64,000 nt of DNA from Cryptomeria japonica (Eukaryota > Streptophyta > Pinopsida > Cupressales > Cupressaceae), in contig NC_081406.1 of assembly GCF_030272615.1 (NCBI RefSeq), positions 471,872,400 through 471,936,399 on the forward strand. Direction: 5' to 3'. Positions 23,620 to 36,261 of this stretch are shown piece after piece (position 1 is the stretch's first letter; each line of letters opens with the position of its first letter). The translations under genes were made by a program, and so were the position numbers. The notes beneath the pieces were generated by a model. It was given only the letters and a program-made list of their open reading frames with translations, did not search any database and was not told the DNA's origin.

Positions 23620-24200
23620 CGTTGATTCAAAGAATAATTGATGTCTAGGAGATACCAGTTCTGAACTTGATTGATCAGGAACTAGATGAAGAGCAAGGTA
23701 TTCCATTTGTTTTGAAGTGATGAAACTGAACATACTGATTGAAAGCGATACTGATCCCGAACTTGATTGAACTAGGACCGATGAAGAGAAAAGATACTGA
23801 ACTTGAACTTGATGGATCAATAAGCGAATCTTACTGATCTAGAACTTGATTGAACTAGACACAATGAGTGAAGATAAAACCGATCTTGAACTTGATGGAT
23901 CAAGACACGATGAGCGAAGATAAACTGTCTAACTTGATTTGATGTGATGAAACTGAACACCTTCTTAGATTGAGCGTGTGATCAAAGATACTCTTTAAAA
24001 CTTTGATTGAGTTTAAACGAATAATCAGCTTGATGAAAAGCAATGAAACTGATTAATATTAAGAGACCGATTTAGATGAAGACAATATCAACTTGATTTG
24101 ATGTGATGGAACTGATATGCCCCTAGAGATTGATTTGATTAAGATGATCGAGAAATATCAAATTGATATGAAGCAATGAAGCTGAGAAGCTGAGATGCCC
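23620..24200. repeat. Degenerate repeats in the 3' region of D
   Basis: The phrase GAACTTGATTGAACTAG or GAACTTGATGGATCAA recurs at intervals of about 45-60 bp, with GATGAAACTGA and AAGATAAAACTG between. It lies close to the polypurine tract. No ORF runs through it. Confidence 0.6.
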
Positions 24201-24652
24201 CTAGTGATAAGGTCTTGTTTGATGTTCGGTAAAGATTATCTACTCGACTTGTAATGAAGATTTTGAAAGAAATTCTCGACTTTGAGGATGTGATCACTGA
24301 TGATGATGATGCCATGAGTATGCCCCCTTGGGAGAGAAATCAAAAGATTGACAGGTTGCGTAGTGATTTCAAGCAATTTGATAAAAAGATTAAGTGATTA
24401 ATGATTCGAGTGCAAAGAATGATTTAGAGGGCCATTTGAAGATTTAGTGTTTATTCATGAGAAATTAAGCACAAATTGAAGAAAAGAATGAGCATTTGAT
24501 GAAAGCGCTAAGTGGTCACAATTGTGCGAAATTGACTAGGAAGATGATCTTGGATTTCGATTTCGATCCCAAAAATGGAATTTGGACGGTCAAATTAACC
24601 AAGGGTGCAGTTTTCACGCCAATCGGAGCAAGTTGAAAATTAGGGTTTTGAC

Positions 24653-24660
24653 TATATAAG
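24653..24660 (+). promoter_or_regulatory. TATA box of an antisense unit inside D
   Basis: CTATATAAGGCC on the plus strand, opposite to the element's own transcription, 70-80 bp upstream of the coding-like stretch at 24729. A good plant TATA match, but one motif only. Confidence 0.5.
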
Positions 24661-24728
24661 GCCTAGAGGGGTCATTTTCAAGTCATTTTCACCTCCTTAG
24701 TTTAAAATTTTGAAAACCTTCGAGGGAT

Positions 24729-24992
24729 ACGCTAGTAGCATCACAACGTGAGGCTCTACATTAGTTGAATAGGGCAGCATATTATGTGGCAACATATAGT
24801 GTGGCTATTCCTATTGCTCAGTAGGTGACCCCCTTCTCGCAGTATATGACTAGATTAGAGGGAGCTCAAGAACCTAAGGTCAATGATGGTGGTGCTCAGT
24901 AGCACCGCCTCCTCCACTAGGTGATGAGGGAGAGGGTCATAGTTAGTTTTTGGACATGGCTCTCGATTTTGTTGTATACCCTAGTTTTGTAG
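24729..24992 (+). pseudogene. Antisense ORF remnant behind integrase in D
   Basis: Plus-strand frame with a protein-like composition: LVASQREALH, LNRAAYYVATYSVAIPIAQ, VTPFSQYMTRLEGAQEPK. It is interrupted by TAG at four places, each explainable as CAG. The ATG is not visible; the start may be the mutated GATACG near 24727. Antisense extra ORFs in this position, between pol and the 3' LTR, are known for Tat elements, some derived from plant mobile domain proteins. I do not recognise this one's family. Confidence 0.5.
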
Positions 24993-26503
24993 CCATAGAT
25001 GATTCTTGCTCCGATTTTGATAGATTTTTGAGATCATTGTACCCCGATGACATTGAGATGATATATATATGAGCTCTTGATTATTGATCTTATTGCACTT
25101 GTGTTTGTTGATGTGATTTCATGAGATGTTCTATTATGCTTTATGCTATATGATGCTCTACATGTATGCATTTATTTTCTAGTATGGATGTATGCTATGA
25201 TGATGATTATGAATGTTGTTGTTTCTTTTCATAATCAAATGATCTAATGGATGAATATGATAATGCAAAATGTGAATTCTATGCATGTGTTTTTTAAATT
25301 TTTTTTATGCAATTATATGAATGCAAATGATTATGATGTGGATGTATGAACCTATTATGATATGTATGTAGCTAACATCTAATGTAGGAATGATGATAAC
25401 ATAGGTGCTTGATCGTTGTGATGAGAATGATCCAGTTGACCACTTAGCCATGAAGAGAAGGTTGATTTAAATTCAAGCTCTAGGTGAAGAAGACCAAAAT
25501 CATCGTTAGTATGCCAGATTCACCATGCAATGCACAAAACTTAACATGAATGCAGAAGATGCAACTAGGACCTAGTCACTAGAATTTGATTCGCTTTCTT
25601 ATCATCATTGAGCATTAAATGTAGGAAATAGACATAAGCATCAAGGCACAAAGAGCTAGGATGACATGAATGTCCTATCCTCTTTGATATAGCAGTGAAA
25701 CATAAGCACCAAGGCAAAAGGAGGCTAAGATGGCCTGAATTCTTCTTGCATACAAACACAACAAACACTTAAAATAGACAAGGAAATAGTTTCGACCTCA
25801 CTGAAGCATGCATATAAATGGAGTCGAGGTATGTGAGGCCATCTCACCTTAATGCGAAGGCTCTTATCATAGACACCCAATTTATAGGACATTTTTAGAT
25901 CATCAGAATCACATCTACAAGCAGAAAACAAAGAGATATTATGCCCCTAGTCCTTGTACCTCTTAGTCAAGATAGACTTACTTGAGTTACTCAGAGGGAA
26001 TAATGAGAAAAAGCCAATATAAAAGACAACATACAAAGAAAATGTCAGCATATCTCAAGTGGTTTGAGTTGTTATTTTCAGTTATTCTTGTTTTGCATGT
26101 TTGATAGGGTGTCAATGATCAAAACTCTATATAAGGTAGGAGACAAATGACTGACTCAGAGTGAATGATCCAAACTTGACTAACACAAGGATGAATTGGT
26201 TGAGCTGCTAAGGGCTTTAAGATTGAAGTGCCCTAGGACTATAATGTCGATCTATTGCAAGCCATGAGGGTTCTAAGGAGAACCAAGGGGGGTCACGAAA
26301 GTGACTAAATATTGTGCACAAGCAAAAGAAAAGCGGTAAAGAAGGGAATGCCAAAGTTATGTTGATAGATGGAGCGCTTGTGAGTACAAGAGGTGCCTGT
26401 TTACCAGGTTTTCACCTTCTTGGCAAAGATCTTTTTTTTTTTTTTTAAATAATTTTTTTTAGGATCTTTTATCTATACAGAGTAGCCAGAGCTTAAGAAT
26501 ACT
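24993..26503. other. 3' untranslated region of D
   Basis: No supported ORF. It contains a duplicated stretch of about 85 bp (ATAAGCATCAAGGCAC near 25633 and ATAAGCACCAAGGCAA near 25701) and a T-rich run near 26430. A 3' region of this size fits large Tat elements. Confidence 0.55.
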
Positions 26504-27720
26504 TTAGGTGTAGAATTTCTTCAAATGGATGGTGCTAATGGGCTCTTGGATTTGTTCTCCTTCTGATGTAGAGAGTTGATAAGAACCTGAGCCAAATTTT
26601 GTTGTAACAATGTAGGGACCCATCCAATTGGATTCAAACTTCCCTTTTTGTTCCCGGTCTTGCTGATTCTTTGGATTTTCTCTTAGCACAAGGTCACCAA
26701 CCTGAAATTCTCTATATCGAACCTTTTTGTTATATCCTCTAGACATTATTTGTTGATAAGCTCTTAAGTGTTTGAATGCCACTTGCCGGTGTTCATCAAG
26801 CAACTCAAGTTCGTGCAACCTGGATACTCTCCGGTCTTCATCGATGATTAGATTTTGTAAGGAAACTCTCAGAGATGGGATTTCCACTTCTATAGGAATG
26901 ACTGCTTCAGCCCCATATACTAAAGCAAAAGGAGTAACACCAATAGGAGATTTGATGCTTGTTCAATAAGCCCACAATGCAAGATTGATCTGCAGGCGCC
27001 AATCCTTTCCATATTTTTTCACTATATGATGCAAGATTCTCAGCATCATTTTATTGGATGCTTCAGCCTGTCCATTACCTTGAGGGTAATATACAAAGGA
27101 CTAGTGTTGTTTGATCTTGAATTTGTCATATAGCTCAGTTATGTCCTTTTTTTTGAACTGCCCCCATTATCAGTGATGATTGAAGAGGGTATCTCATACC
27201 GACAGATTATATGATTCAAAATAAATATGGCTAATTGTTTCCTGATTGCTTTGATGAGAGAAACTGCTTCGACCCACTTTGTAAAGTACCTAGTAGCAGT
27301 AATGATGAATTTATGTCCGTTTGAAGAAGCTGGATGAATCTGACCAACCAAATCAAAAGCCCATTGTTGAAACGACCATTGTGTTAGAAAGGGAATGAGT
27401 TCCCTTATTGGGGCATGTATGAGATTACCATGTAACTGGCATTTTTGACACGTATTAGCATATTTCAAAGCATCCTTTTCCATATTAGGCCAGTAGTAGC
27501 CAACCCTTAGAAATTTACGTGCTAATGTTAAGCCATTCGAATGAGATCCACAAATACCATCATGAACTTTAGACATTGCTTGTTGAGACTCTTCCGATTC
27601 TAAACACCTAATCAAGGCACCATCTAACCCTTGCCTATACAGATCATTAGCAATGATGACATAACGTGAGGCATTACAGATTAGGTTACATTTTTCATTA
27701 CTGGTGAAAGTTTATGGGAT
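26504..27720 (-). pseudogene. Integrase of element D
   Basis: Zinc-binding N-domain with H...H and CQKCQ (GICGSHSNG, YYWPNMEKDA, NTCQKCQLH). The catalytic core has WAFDLVGQIHP, ITDNGGS and NGQAEASNKMML, supplying Asp, Asp and Glu of the DDE triad. The C-terminal domain ends with GDLVLRENP, NWMGPYIVT and a closing LKKFYT at 26504. A TAG (H*SF) and a TGA (AY*TS, normally AYRTS) break the core. Gypsy order, integrase after RNase H, holds. It would insert the element DNA into the genome. Confidence 0.9.
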
Positions 27721-27729
27721 AGCTTGGTC

Positions 27730-28703
27730 TCAGAGATAGGAATAGATATGACCGTATCGGGATGAGTCTTGTCGAATAATGGCACAAATCATCTGGGAGT
27801 CAGGGGAGTCAGGGGAGTCATATGCAGGATAGAAAAGCTCTTCCACCAAAAATGCATAGCGGAACTCTAGTTCTTGTAGCTGTGGAATGGATGCCAATGT
27901 TGCCATAACATCTGCTACTCTATTTGCTGACCTTGGAATTTGCTCAAATGAGATGAACACAAAGTATTTCTTGAAGTCGTCCACCATTCTTTTATAAGAC
28001 ATCATCTTTTCATCTTTGGTTTGATATAGGTCATTTATTTGATTGATCACCAACTAAGAGTCAACATATATGTGCATTTTTGTGACATTCCATTCAAGTG
28101 CCACCTTAATCCCATTTACTAAGGCTTCATATTTAGCAATGTTATTTGTACAGGGAAAGAGTAACTTGTACGCCTTTGGTATGGAGTATTTTTGAGGAGT
28201 AATGAAAAGAATTCCAGCTCTCGACCCCTGATGGGTGAAAGATCCATCAAAGAACATCTTCCAAGATCTCTGAGTGAGATGCAAAATTGATTCGTCTAGA
28301 AATTCGATGTTCAAGGGTTGATCATCTTCTAGAGGAGCATCTGCAAGTTGATCCTCTATGGCCTGCCCTTTTATAGCTTTCCTTTCTACATATTCAATAT
28401 CAAATTTTGTCAACACCATGACCCATTTAGCCAGCCTACTGATGGGGGTAGCTTTACTGAGAAGATATTTTACTGGATCAATCTTAGCTACTAACTTTAT
28501 GGAGTGAGCTAACATGTAGTGTCTTAGCTTTTGTGATGCAAATACCATTGCTAAGCAAGCTTTCTCAATTATTGAATATTTTTTCTCATATGATACCAGT
28601 GTTTGACAGATGTAGTATATAGCTCTTTCCTCATTGTTTTCATCCTGATTAGCAAGGAGTGCCCCTAGCGATGTCTCGTAGCTGAAATGTACAGAATTAA
28701 TGG
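27730..28703 (-). pseudogene. RNase H C-terminal part and archaeal-type RNase H of D
   Basis: The first RNase H resumes at 28703 after the solo LTR: LYISAT, a one-base frameshift, then SLGALLANQDE, EERAIYYI, KKYSIIEKACLAMVFASQKLRHYM. A linker follows, then a second RNase H of archaeal type with FFDGSFT, TNNIAKYEALVNGI, IYVDS (stop) LVINQI and RSANRVADVMATLAS. The two-RNase-H arrangement is characteristic of the Tat lineage. These domains would remove the RNA template during reverse transcription. Confidence 0.88.
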
Positions 28704-30149
28704 TGTAGATGTATAAAAATGACCATATTCCTAAATGAATATTTTATGTTCATTTCTCTATTTAATTAAATCCAATTTAATTAAATCACCCACATTCCTC
28801 TACTTAAATTAAGTAAATTACTCAATTTATTTAAATTAAATTCACTAGGCCTCTTTTGACATTTAATGAATAAATCATTTTATTCAATTAAATCCCTTCT
28901 ATCCACTTTTAATTAAATTCAAATTTAATTAAATAGTTTACCCTAAATTGAATAAATCTAATTTATTTGATTTCCCCAAATTGCAACCAAATTGAGTTAA
29001 ATTCATTTTATTCAATTAAATCCTATTATCCCTTCATCCACTTGCAAAATCCTACATCTCCCACTTGCTTCCTAAACCCTATTCCTAACCCCTTCTAGAC
29101 TCTTCTAATCACTTCTAAATTAACCTAACCCATTCCCTAAACTTTGTCACATCCCTAAACAAAGGGAAGACACTTCTCAAACCCTCAAAGTCTTTGAAAA
29201 CCCTTAAAGGCTTCAACCACTTAACTTTGAAAGTCTCCCAAACCATTAATGGTTAACTCAACCCTCTAGCATGATTAAAGAATTTCCCTAAACTCAACCT
29301 CCATGTAACCCAAGGGTCTCATCAAGCATTTATTGCTTTGACCATGGTTATCCTTAATCTTTTGCACAAGAGTTTATCCTTTGGGTAAAACCTTTATCCA
29401 ATGGGCAATCCTAACTTAACCATAACCCTTACCCCCTAAGATAACCATGAGGTCTTCTCAAGCATTTAATGCTTCCTACCTCTCTTCTCAACCTAGTCTC
29501 ATGTTGACATTTGTCACCATTTCATTGGTGACAATTCCAAACATGGATTCCCAACTTTCAAACTCAACCCTTGATTAAATCTTTCAATCCTGGCCATCCA
29601 TTGCCCTATTTTTGCTATAAATAGAGCTCTCATTCCTCCATTTTCATCATCCAAGTCTTTAGCATCATACTTATACTAGAATCCATGCAAGCTTAAAATC
29701 TCATTTTATGCTCATCATTTAGCCTCTCTTTTCAATAGGAATTAATCTAAATATGCATGTTTAGAGTATTTTCTTTATCATCTAGCTTAATCATAGACTA
29801 ATATTGCATGCTAGGATTGCCTTGTTACTAATCTTGTCATCTTATAATTAGTTTATTGCATTTATAGGATCATGTATAACTTAGGATGCATTTCATCTTA
29901 AAATCAACAAAAACATCCCTCGTTCTTGCATTTGTCATCCCTAAACCACTTTGCTCAGTGATCTAAGAGCAGAGAAATTGGTTTGAGGGACCTTGCGAGA
30001 TAGAGAACCATGGAGCCAACCTTGGGAAGCTGAGCCATACTTCATGACTCCATAGCTTGCACCAAGAAGTCCTGTGGGTGTGTGAGCAAGGCTCCTTAGA
30101 CTCCATTTTCCACATATCGAGTTCTATCGACCCGCTTTTCCCGCATACA
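28704..30149 (+). mobile_element. Solo LTR of the element A family inside RNase H of D
   Basis: 1,446 bp, from TGTAGATGTATAAAAATG to CCGCATACA, with perfect duplication AATGG (28699-28703 and 30150-30154). TATA box TATAAATAG at 29616-29624. The order of recognisable phrases (CTATAAATAGAGC, the GACCATGG and AAGCATTTAATGC phrases, AT-rich start with ATTTAATTAAAT) matches the LTR of A in reverse orientation, with substantial divergence. No internal region is present, so it arose by LTR-LTR recombination. Removing it rejoins GKP with LYISAT in RNase H. Confidence 0.88.
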
Positions 30150-31378
30150 AATGGTTTACCTTGAATAGGCGACATTAGAATAGGCGGATTGGAAAGATAT
30201 TCTTTGATTTGTTGAAGATGTTGCTCACATTCCTCACCCCAGTTGTATGTTACTCCTTTCCTTAATGCTTTTGTGAAAGGTTGAGCTTTGTCTACTAGCT
30301 GAGATATAAAGCATCTAATTGATTGTAGACGTCCTTGCAGTGTCCTCATTTGACTGATGTTCCTTGGTGGAGGCATTTCCATTATGGCTTGGACCTTCTC
30401 GGGATCAACCTCAATTCCTTTTTTTGAAATGATGTAACCAAGCAATTTCCCTGATGTCACTTCGAATGCACACTTTATAGGATTTAGCCAGAGCTTGAAT
30501 CTTTCCATTCTATCTAGTATGAGGCCCAGTTCTTGGATATGCATGGATCTCTTCATGGTCTTAACTAGGGTGTCATAAACATAATCTTCCATGTTTTTGT
30601 GCATCATATTGTGGAAGATAGTGGTTATTGCTCTTTGGTAAGTTGCTCCTGCATTCTTTAGTCCAAATGGCATGACGTTCTAGCAGAAGGTTCCCCATGC
30701 ACATGTGAAGGTTGTCTTTTCTTGATCATGAGGAGCTATCTTGATCTGATTATAACCAGAGAATCCATCAATTAATGAGTACATCTCATATCCAACAGTC
30801 ATGTCCACTATCATATCAATGTTAGGCAATAGAAAATATTCTTTCAGACATGCTTTGTTGAGATCCTTGAATTCTATGAAAACCCTAATAGATTTGTCTG
30901 CCTTTGATACAGGTACTATGTTTGATATCCATTCTGCATAGTCTATAGCTTTGATGAATCTTGCTTTGAGAAGCTTTTTGAGTTCAACCTTGACTAACAG
31001 TGCCACATGAGGATGCATCTTACCAAGTTTTTGCTTGACTGGTTTAACTCCTAGTGCAATAGAGAGATGATGCATGATGAGATAAGGATCTAGGCTTGGC
31101 ATATCAGAGTATGTCCATGCAAAGTTGATCTTCTTCTTTGAAAAGAGGTTGCTGAAATCTTTTAACTCTTCCGTTGACAATGATTGAGCTAAGTCGATGA
31201 TATGTGGTGTCTCTTGACTTCCAATAGTCACTGGTTGAGTTGGTTCAATCAATACTGAAGACCTTTCTTGGAAGTGACTTGGCAACATGTCAAGTATCTC
31301 ACCCTTAGGTGCCTCAGAGAGGTTTTCACCCTTAAACACGTCCTTTATTTTTACTTTTCTTTGTTTTGACACCACCAC
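30150..31378 (-). pseudogene. Reverse transcriptase and start of RNase H of D
   Basis: RT with HHLSIALGVKPVKQKLGKM, FIKAIDYAEWISNIVPVSK, KSIRVFIEFKDLNKACLKE, YSLIDGFSGYNQIKIAP and FGLKNAGATYQRA. The catalytic YVDD box reads YVYD (MEDYVYDTLVK), losing the first active-site Asp. The usual gypsy connection follows with GKLLGYIISKKGIEVDPEKV and the start of RNase H up to GKPF, where the solo LTR enters. A stop separates FC and NVMPFGLKN near 30677. It would synthesise the element cDNA; this copy cannot. Confidence 0.92.
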
Positions 31379-33250
31379 AGTGTGTTTTTTGTCTCAGGAC
31401 TTTTATTTTTCTTTTTAATTTTATGACTGATATACTTGATGTTTGTTTCAGTCATGTTCTCACTATTGTTACTGATGAAAGAGGCCATTGGTTCAACTGC
31501 ATTTAGATAACAGGCTATGGTATGGTCATCAGAGAAGACTGGTAGGTTCATGGGATTTCTTTGGAGCGTAAGGTCAATCAATTCAGGGTGGACAAGCATT
31601 AGAGATCTAACAGGTTCAAGGAAGTTAACAGTAATGCCATCATTGCTTTTGACTACTAAGTTGAAGCCTAGAAGATTGCGTTGATTTAGAGCATTTATCC
31701 TAGGAAGAGTAGTAACAAGGTTATCAAAATCCACATCAGTGTTGTGAAGACCCAACCCAAATGACCTACCACAAAACACATCTACCACCTAAGATTGGAC
31801 TACGAGTTGAGGCATACCAACTTCGTCAGACAATGGTTCAATATTCAACACATAGACATAGTTTGTTTCAGAGTCATAATAGGAAGCATCTGAGTCTTCA
31901 TTAGTTGATTTGACATCAAAAATTTAATTTGTATAGGTATGTATAACATCAATGTAAGCATCTTTATTGCTAGAAGTTCCTTCTGTATTTGGTTCTCAAT
32001 TGTCTTATAGCTGACATACTTGCTTACAGGGTTTTTGTCTGCATGTCCATTCAAGTTCCTCGAGACTCATGACAGGTCCTGCCTGGCTAGCTTCTAACTC
32101 CTCAATTGTGTTTCTATATCTGACTTGTTTAGAACCATGGGAAGATATATTCTATGAGTGATTTTCTTGTGTTGGTCCTTGTCTCAATTCACACTCATAG
32201 GCCTCTTATCTTTGTATCCTGACCTCTTCTAATTCCCGCTATAATCTTATATGTGGTGTTGCTTTTGCTTCATCTATAGGCTCAGTGAACTCTTCAGGAT
32301 TCTCTTATGTAGAAGCATCCAATAATGGTTGAGGTCCCCATTCATACTCATTTGAATCTATTACCGAGTCAGTCTCTAGCATCAATGCAATATATGTGAC
32401 AGGAATATTCAAAGATGCAAACATCTCTTTGACTCTCTCCACCTGTTCTCTCATTTCCTTTGGGACTTCAACTGCTGGTCCTCTCACTGTTTATACTCTA
32501 GGAAGCTAATTAGGAGCTGTTTCTTCTCTTCTGATAGCCACTTCTTCATGTTTTGTGTCAAAATCATAGTATTCTTCAACATATTCTTCATTAGATGGTT
32601 CTAGTAGTGGATCTGGATACCAATTATAGTCACTTGGGCTTTCTGAAGTTCCTTCTAGGACCATTTCTCTAAATGAGACTAGAACCTCATATGGTGCATA
32701 CATCTCCTTGACCCTTTGTACTTGTTCACTGATTGGAACCTCTTCTGGTGTTGGCATTGCAGGTGTATTGTGAACTTGTTGGTGAGATTCTTCTTTTCTT
32801 TTAATTTCAAGCTCTTCTTGGGTTGTCTCATATTCCTCCTGAGTCTGTAGTCTATTGGAGTGCTCTTGATCTTGTTGTTCTATAGTTTGACAGGACCTCC
32901 AAACTTGTCTTCTTGATACCCTAGTCCAGTTTTATCATTTGCTGCCTTTGTCTTCAGGTGAATAGGTTCGGTGATCCCTTGCTGTCACCTGCCAAGAGGA
33001 CCTACTCCTTAGTATCCCATGCAGAGGAGTATGTTATAACCTTGTCCATACAATTTAGAAGAACCTTCATAAGATTGGGCTTATGAATTTTGATTATCTT
33101 CTTTGTAGAGCCAATCTAGAACAACTGCTTCTTCCATTTTATCCGCTAGTGATGTTGAGGACTGTATGAATGCCCCATTGTAGATGATATTTTCTTGTGT
33201 AGATTGTGGTCTCATTGACTTTGATGGTCTACTTGTTAGTGTAAGAACAT
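31379..33250 (-). pseudogene. Protease-RT spacer region of element D
   Basis: About 1.9 kb with open segments and no recognised domain. The piece at 31351-31788 (FGLGLHNTDVDFDNLVTTL, NLLGFNLVVKS) reads like conserved element protein. Two consecutive segments, 32506-32757 and 32305-32487, are related to each other (EQVQRVKEMYA with YNWYPDPLLEPS; EQVERVKEMFA with YEWGPQPLLDAS), indicating an internal duplication. Long protease-RT spacers, in some members containing an intron, are known in Ogre-type elements. Confidence 0.65.
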
Positions 33251-33251
33251 G

Positions 33252-33944
33252 TTATAATTGATAGCCTCCCATGCCATCTTCAGTGATTTTAAGTTTTTGT
33301 TCCATTTCTTTCAGGAGAATCTCTGAGGTTGCTTTATTATTTGGCACCAGATTATCAGTTCCTTTCCTTAATGTGTTACAAGTATAGCTAGGACCAACAT
33401 GGACACTCACTTTCGCTCCATTGTAGGGGAACTTCAAACATTGATGGTATGTGGAAGGTACTACTTGCATATCATGTATCCAGGGTCTGCCTAGCAGTAT
33501 GTTGTAAGACAACAACATATCCAACACCTGACAAAGAACATCTCTCTCGACAGGTCCCACTCTGATCGACAAGAGCACTAAGCCTTTTGAAGTTCTTTCC
33601 TTTTCATGATAAGCTTTTATTGTGATTTTCTTCCTCAGATCAATGACATTTTCTGGGAGACCCAACTGCATGAGTAAATCAAAGGTACAAATATTCAAGC
33701 CAACGCCTCCATCTATCAGGACACATTTGATGTGGTGTTTGTGAATCATTACTTCAATGTGGAGGGGTTGATTATGCAGATGACTCAGCGAGTTATCATC
33801 TTCCTCAGAGAAAGACAGGTAATAAGGTGAAGTTAAGTGACCCACCATGGATTTAAATTGGTTTAGGTCTAGGTATTTTGGAGCATTGATATTGAGCAAC
33901 GCTTTGTCTAGAATCTCCCTATGCGTTGGAGAGGTTTTCAACAA
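33252..33944 (-). pseudogene. Protease region of element D
   Basis: Retropepsin-like aspartic protease of the Tat type. The active-site region reads CVLIDGGVGLNICT (usually DGGSxxN) near residues 66-80 of this segment, and LLGRPWIHDMQVVPSTYHQ comes later. Conserved flanking phrases are HHIKCVLI and CLKFPYNGAKVSV. The Asp of DGG is present. It would cut the polyprotein. Confidence 0.85.
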
Positions 33945-34211
33945 TTCTAATATGGATATCTGAGCAGTTTTTCATTGAAGTTTCTCTAATATGCTATATT
34001 CAAAGGAATTTGATAAGACCGACTGTCATAATGAAGAGGGTTTGGTCATGTTAGTAGCCAGTTTCTTTGAAGATGTTTGTCCATTTGATGATGTGGGTTG
34101 ATCGGTAGAAGAAGAGGCAACTCCTTTGAAGGTCACGTTACCTTGAGCTTGGGTTAGGACATTGTCAGATTTTGATTTATCATGATTGTCTTTGATTATG
34201 ATCACATTACA

Positions 34212-35770
34212 TCATTCTGATCCAGTTGGTTCGATCATGTGAATGACATTATCATTATTAAAATAAGTGTAGTTGATTTTAGCTCCTTCCTTAGATTTCG
34301 AGGAGTCTCCTTGCTCATAGGTGGGCAAGGGGTCTTTGAACACTTTGTGATCCAAGTTCATTGCGTGATTGCCAATAAAAAATTTACCACCATCAATTAA
34401 ATCTTGGATCTCATGTTTTAATTTCATACAGTTGTTGGTAGCATGTCCTTTGTTCTTGTGGTATTCACAATATTCGTTTTCTCTCCACCATTTTGGTTTG
34501 ACCTCTGGATCATATGGTTTTGAGTTGTCCGGTAAAGTGAGTAAATTGTTGGCCAATAATTTTTTCAACACTAATTCATATGGCTCTCCTAAAGGAGTGA
34601 ACTCACATTTTGGTTTTGGACCCCAAGGTTTGTTCTTCATAAAATTGCTCCATTTGCTTGAGGTGTGTTCTGTTGCATTCTCAACAGTCTTAAGCACTTG
34701 TGTTCCAGTAGTCAATTTGAATGTTGCTTGTTTTTGCTTTGGTTTGATATTATCTACTACTCCATCATTAACGACATTTTTTGTTGTTGTCTTTGTCGTA
34801 CTTCCAATATTTATTCTTGGAGCTAGATCCATGTGATGTTTCCTTATAGACTGAAATCTCCCCCTTCTTGATCAGAACATCTTCTATTTTTAGAATGCCT
34901 TCTACCATCTTGTCGAAAGAAGGGTGTGTTTGCATTGAGATGGTCTAATTAAACTCAGGTATTAAATTGCTGATGAAAATCTCCATTTTCTCTGATTCTA
35001 GGATCGGTCTTGGATAGCTAGAGAAAATTCTCCTCCATCGCTGAAGGAATGTAAGAAATGGTTCTCCTGTTTTCCATTTCACGTTGCATACATCAAGCAT
35101 GGTGACTGGGTTACGAATGTTGTAATCACATTGTTGTAAAAATATTTTAATGAACTCCTCAAACATATTTATTCCAATTGGCAACTTTGAGAACCATTCC
35201 ATGGCTTGTCCTCCTAGACTCCTTGAAAAAAGGCGCATGAGGTAAGTTTGTTCATGCATGAATTCCATGCATAGGGCACAAAATTCTCTAACGTGGTCTT
35301 GGGGATCCAAGTTTCCATCATATTTGTCAATTTTTGGTATCTCAATCCTAGATGGAAATGGAGGCATGCATAGATTATTGTCAAAAGGGAAGGGGCAAAT
35401 TGAATTCAGAGAGTATGGTGAGGAAACCTTGTCCTTGTTTTTCATTTCTTGAATTTGACGTTGCAGGGCTTGCATTTGTTTATCCACTAGTGTTATCGGT
35501 GTTTCCTCTTCTTTCATAACGATACTCTCTATAGTAAAACTAGGAGGAAGCTCCTTGTCTTGCCAGCTCTAGGAAGTGCTCTTCTTTTTCTCTTTTTAGA
35601 ATAACCTTCGTCATTCTCCTGAAGCCTTTGTCATTCATGCAATTAGAAACATTTGTTTCCTTGATCTCAAAATCACTAGATGAACTACCATTGCCATTTT
35701 CGTGGTTGCTTACATTATCATAGCCTCGGTCGAAGTGATAGTCAATTGTATCTTTGTTGAAGGCCGACAT
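34212..35770 (-). pseudogene. gag: Gag of element D
   Basis: N-terminus at ATG 35770 (MSAFNKDTIDYHFDRGYDNV). The capsid-like retrotransposon gag domain at 34945-35517 has SICPFPFDNNLCMPPFP, LDPQDHVREFCAL, LGGQAMEWFSKLP and FLTFLQRWRRIFSSYP. The C-terminal piece at 34212-34832 has a knuckle-like segment YCEYHKNKGHATNNCMKLK, the C-x2-H-x4-H-x4-C variant seen in Tat gags. Three open segments are separated by stops and frameshifts. Confidence 0.9.
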
Positions 35771-36261
35771 TGTGTTGTGTTTGGAGAATCTTCAAACAAA
35801 TTGTTGATGTAAGACATTGTGTGAGACCTGGTTCCAACATGCATGGACAACTTGATGTGACTGATATAGGAGGTGATACAAAAGTCAAGATCAAATCAGA
35901 GCTAGTTTGTTCAATGTGATGTTCAGATAAAGAGATGAGGTCAAAATCTGGTTTTGAGAAAGATCTATCCCATTTAAGATGTGATCTAAGATGATCAAGA
36001 AGATCAAGGTTTGATTTAATGATTGAATGATGAACTAGCTAGGACATGACCAACAAATCCGACAACACTGCTACAAGGGTGCCTTATCAAGAAGCAATTT
36101 TCTTGAGATCCAAGTTTTCTCAATTTAATTCTATGCTCACTATTGAAGAATGAAGATCAGTGAGCTTAACAGAGACTAAGATTAGACAGACAGAGTTTTG
36201 ACACAAAAGTGGACAAGGTAGTTATCTCAGTATAATTCTTGTGCTACAAAGGGAGAATCGA

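Noticed and set aside
25565-25931. Cys-rich minus-strand ORFs of 67-68 codons
   Set aside because: They arise from a local 85-bp duplication; no family match or conservation evidence.
34369-34836. 155-codon plus-strand ORF
   Set aside because: Antisense shadow of the D gag C-terminal piece.
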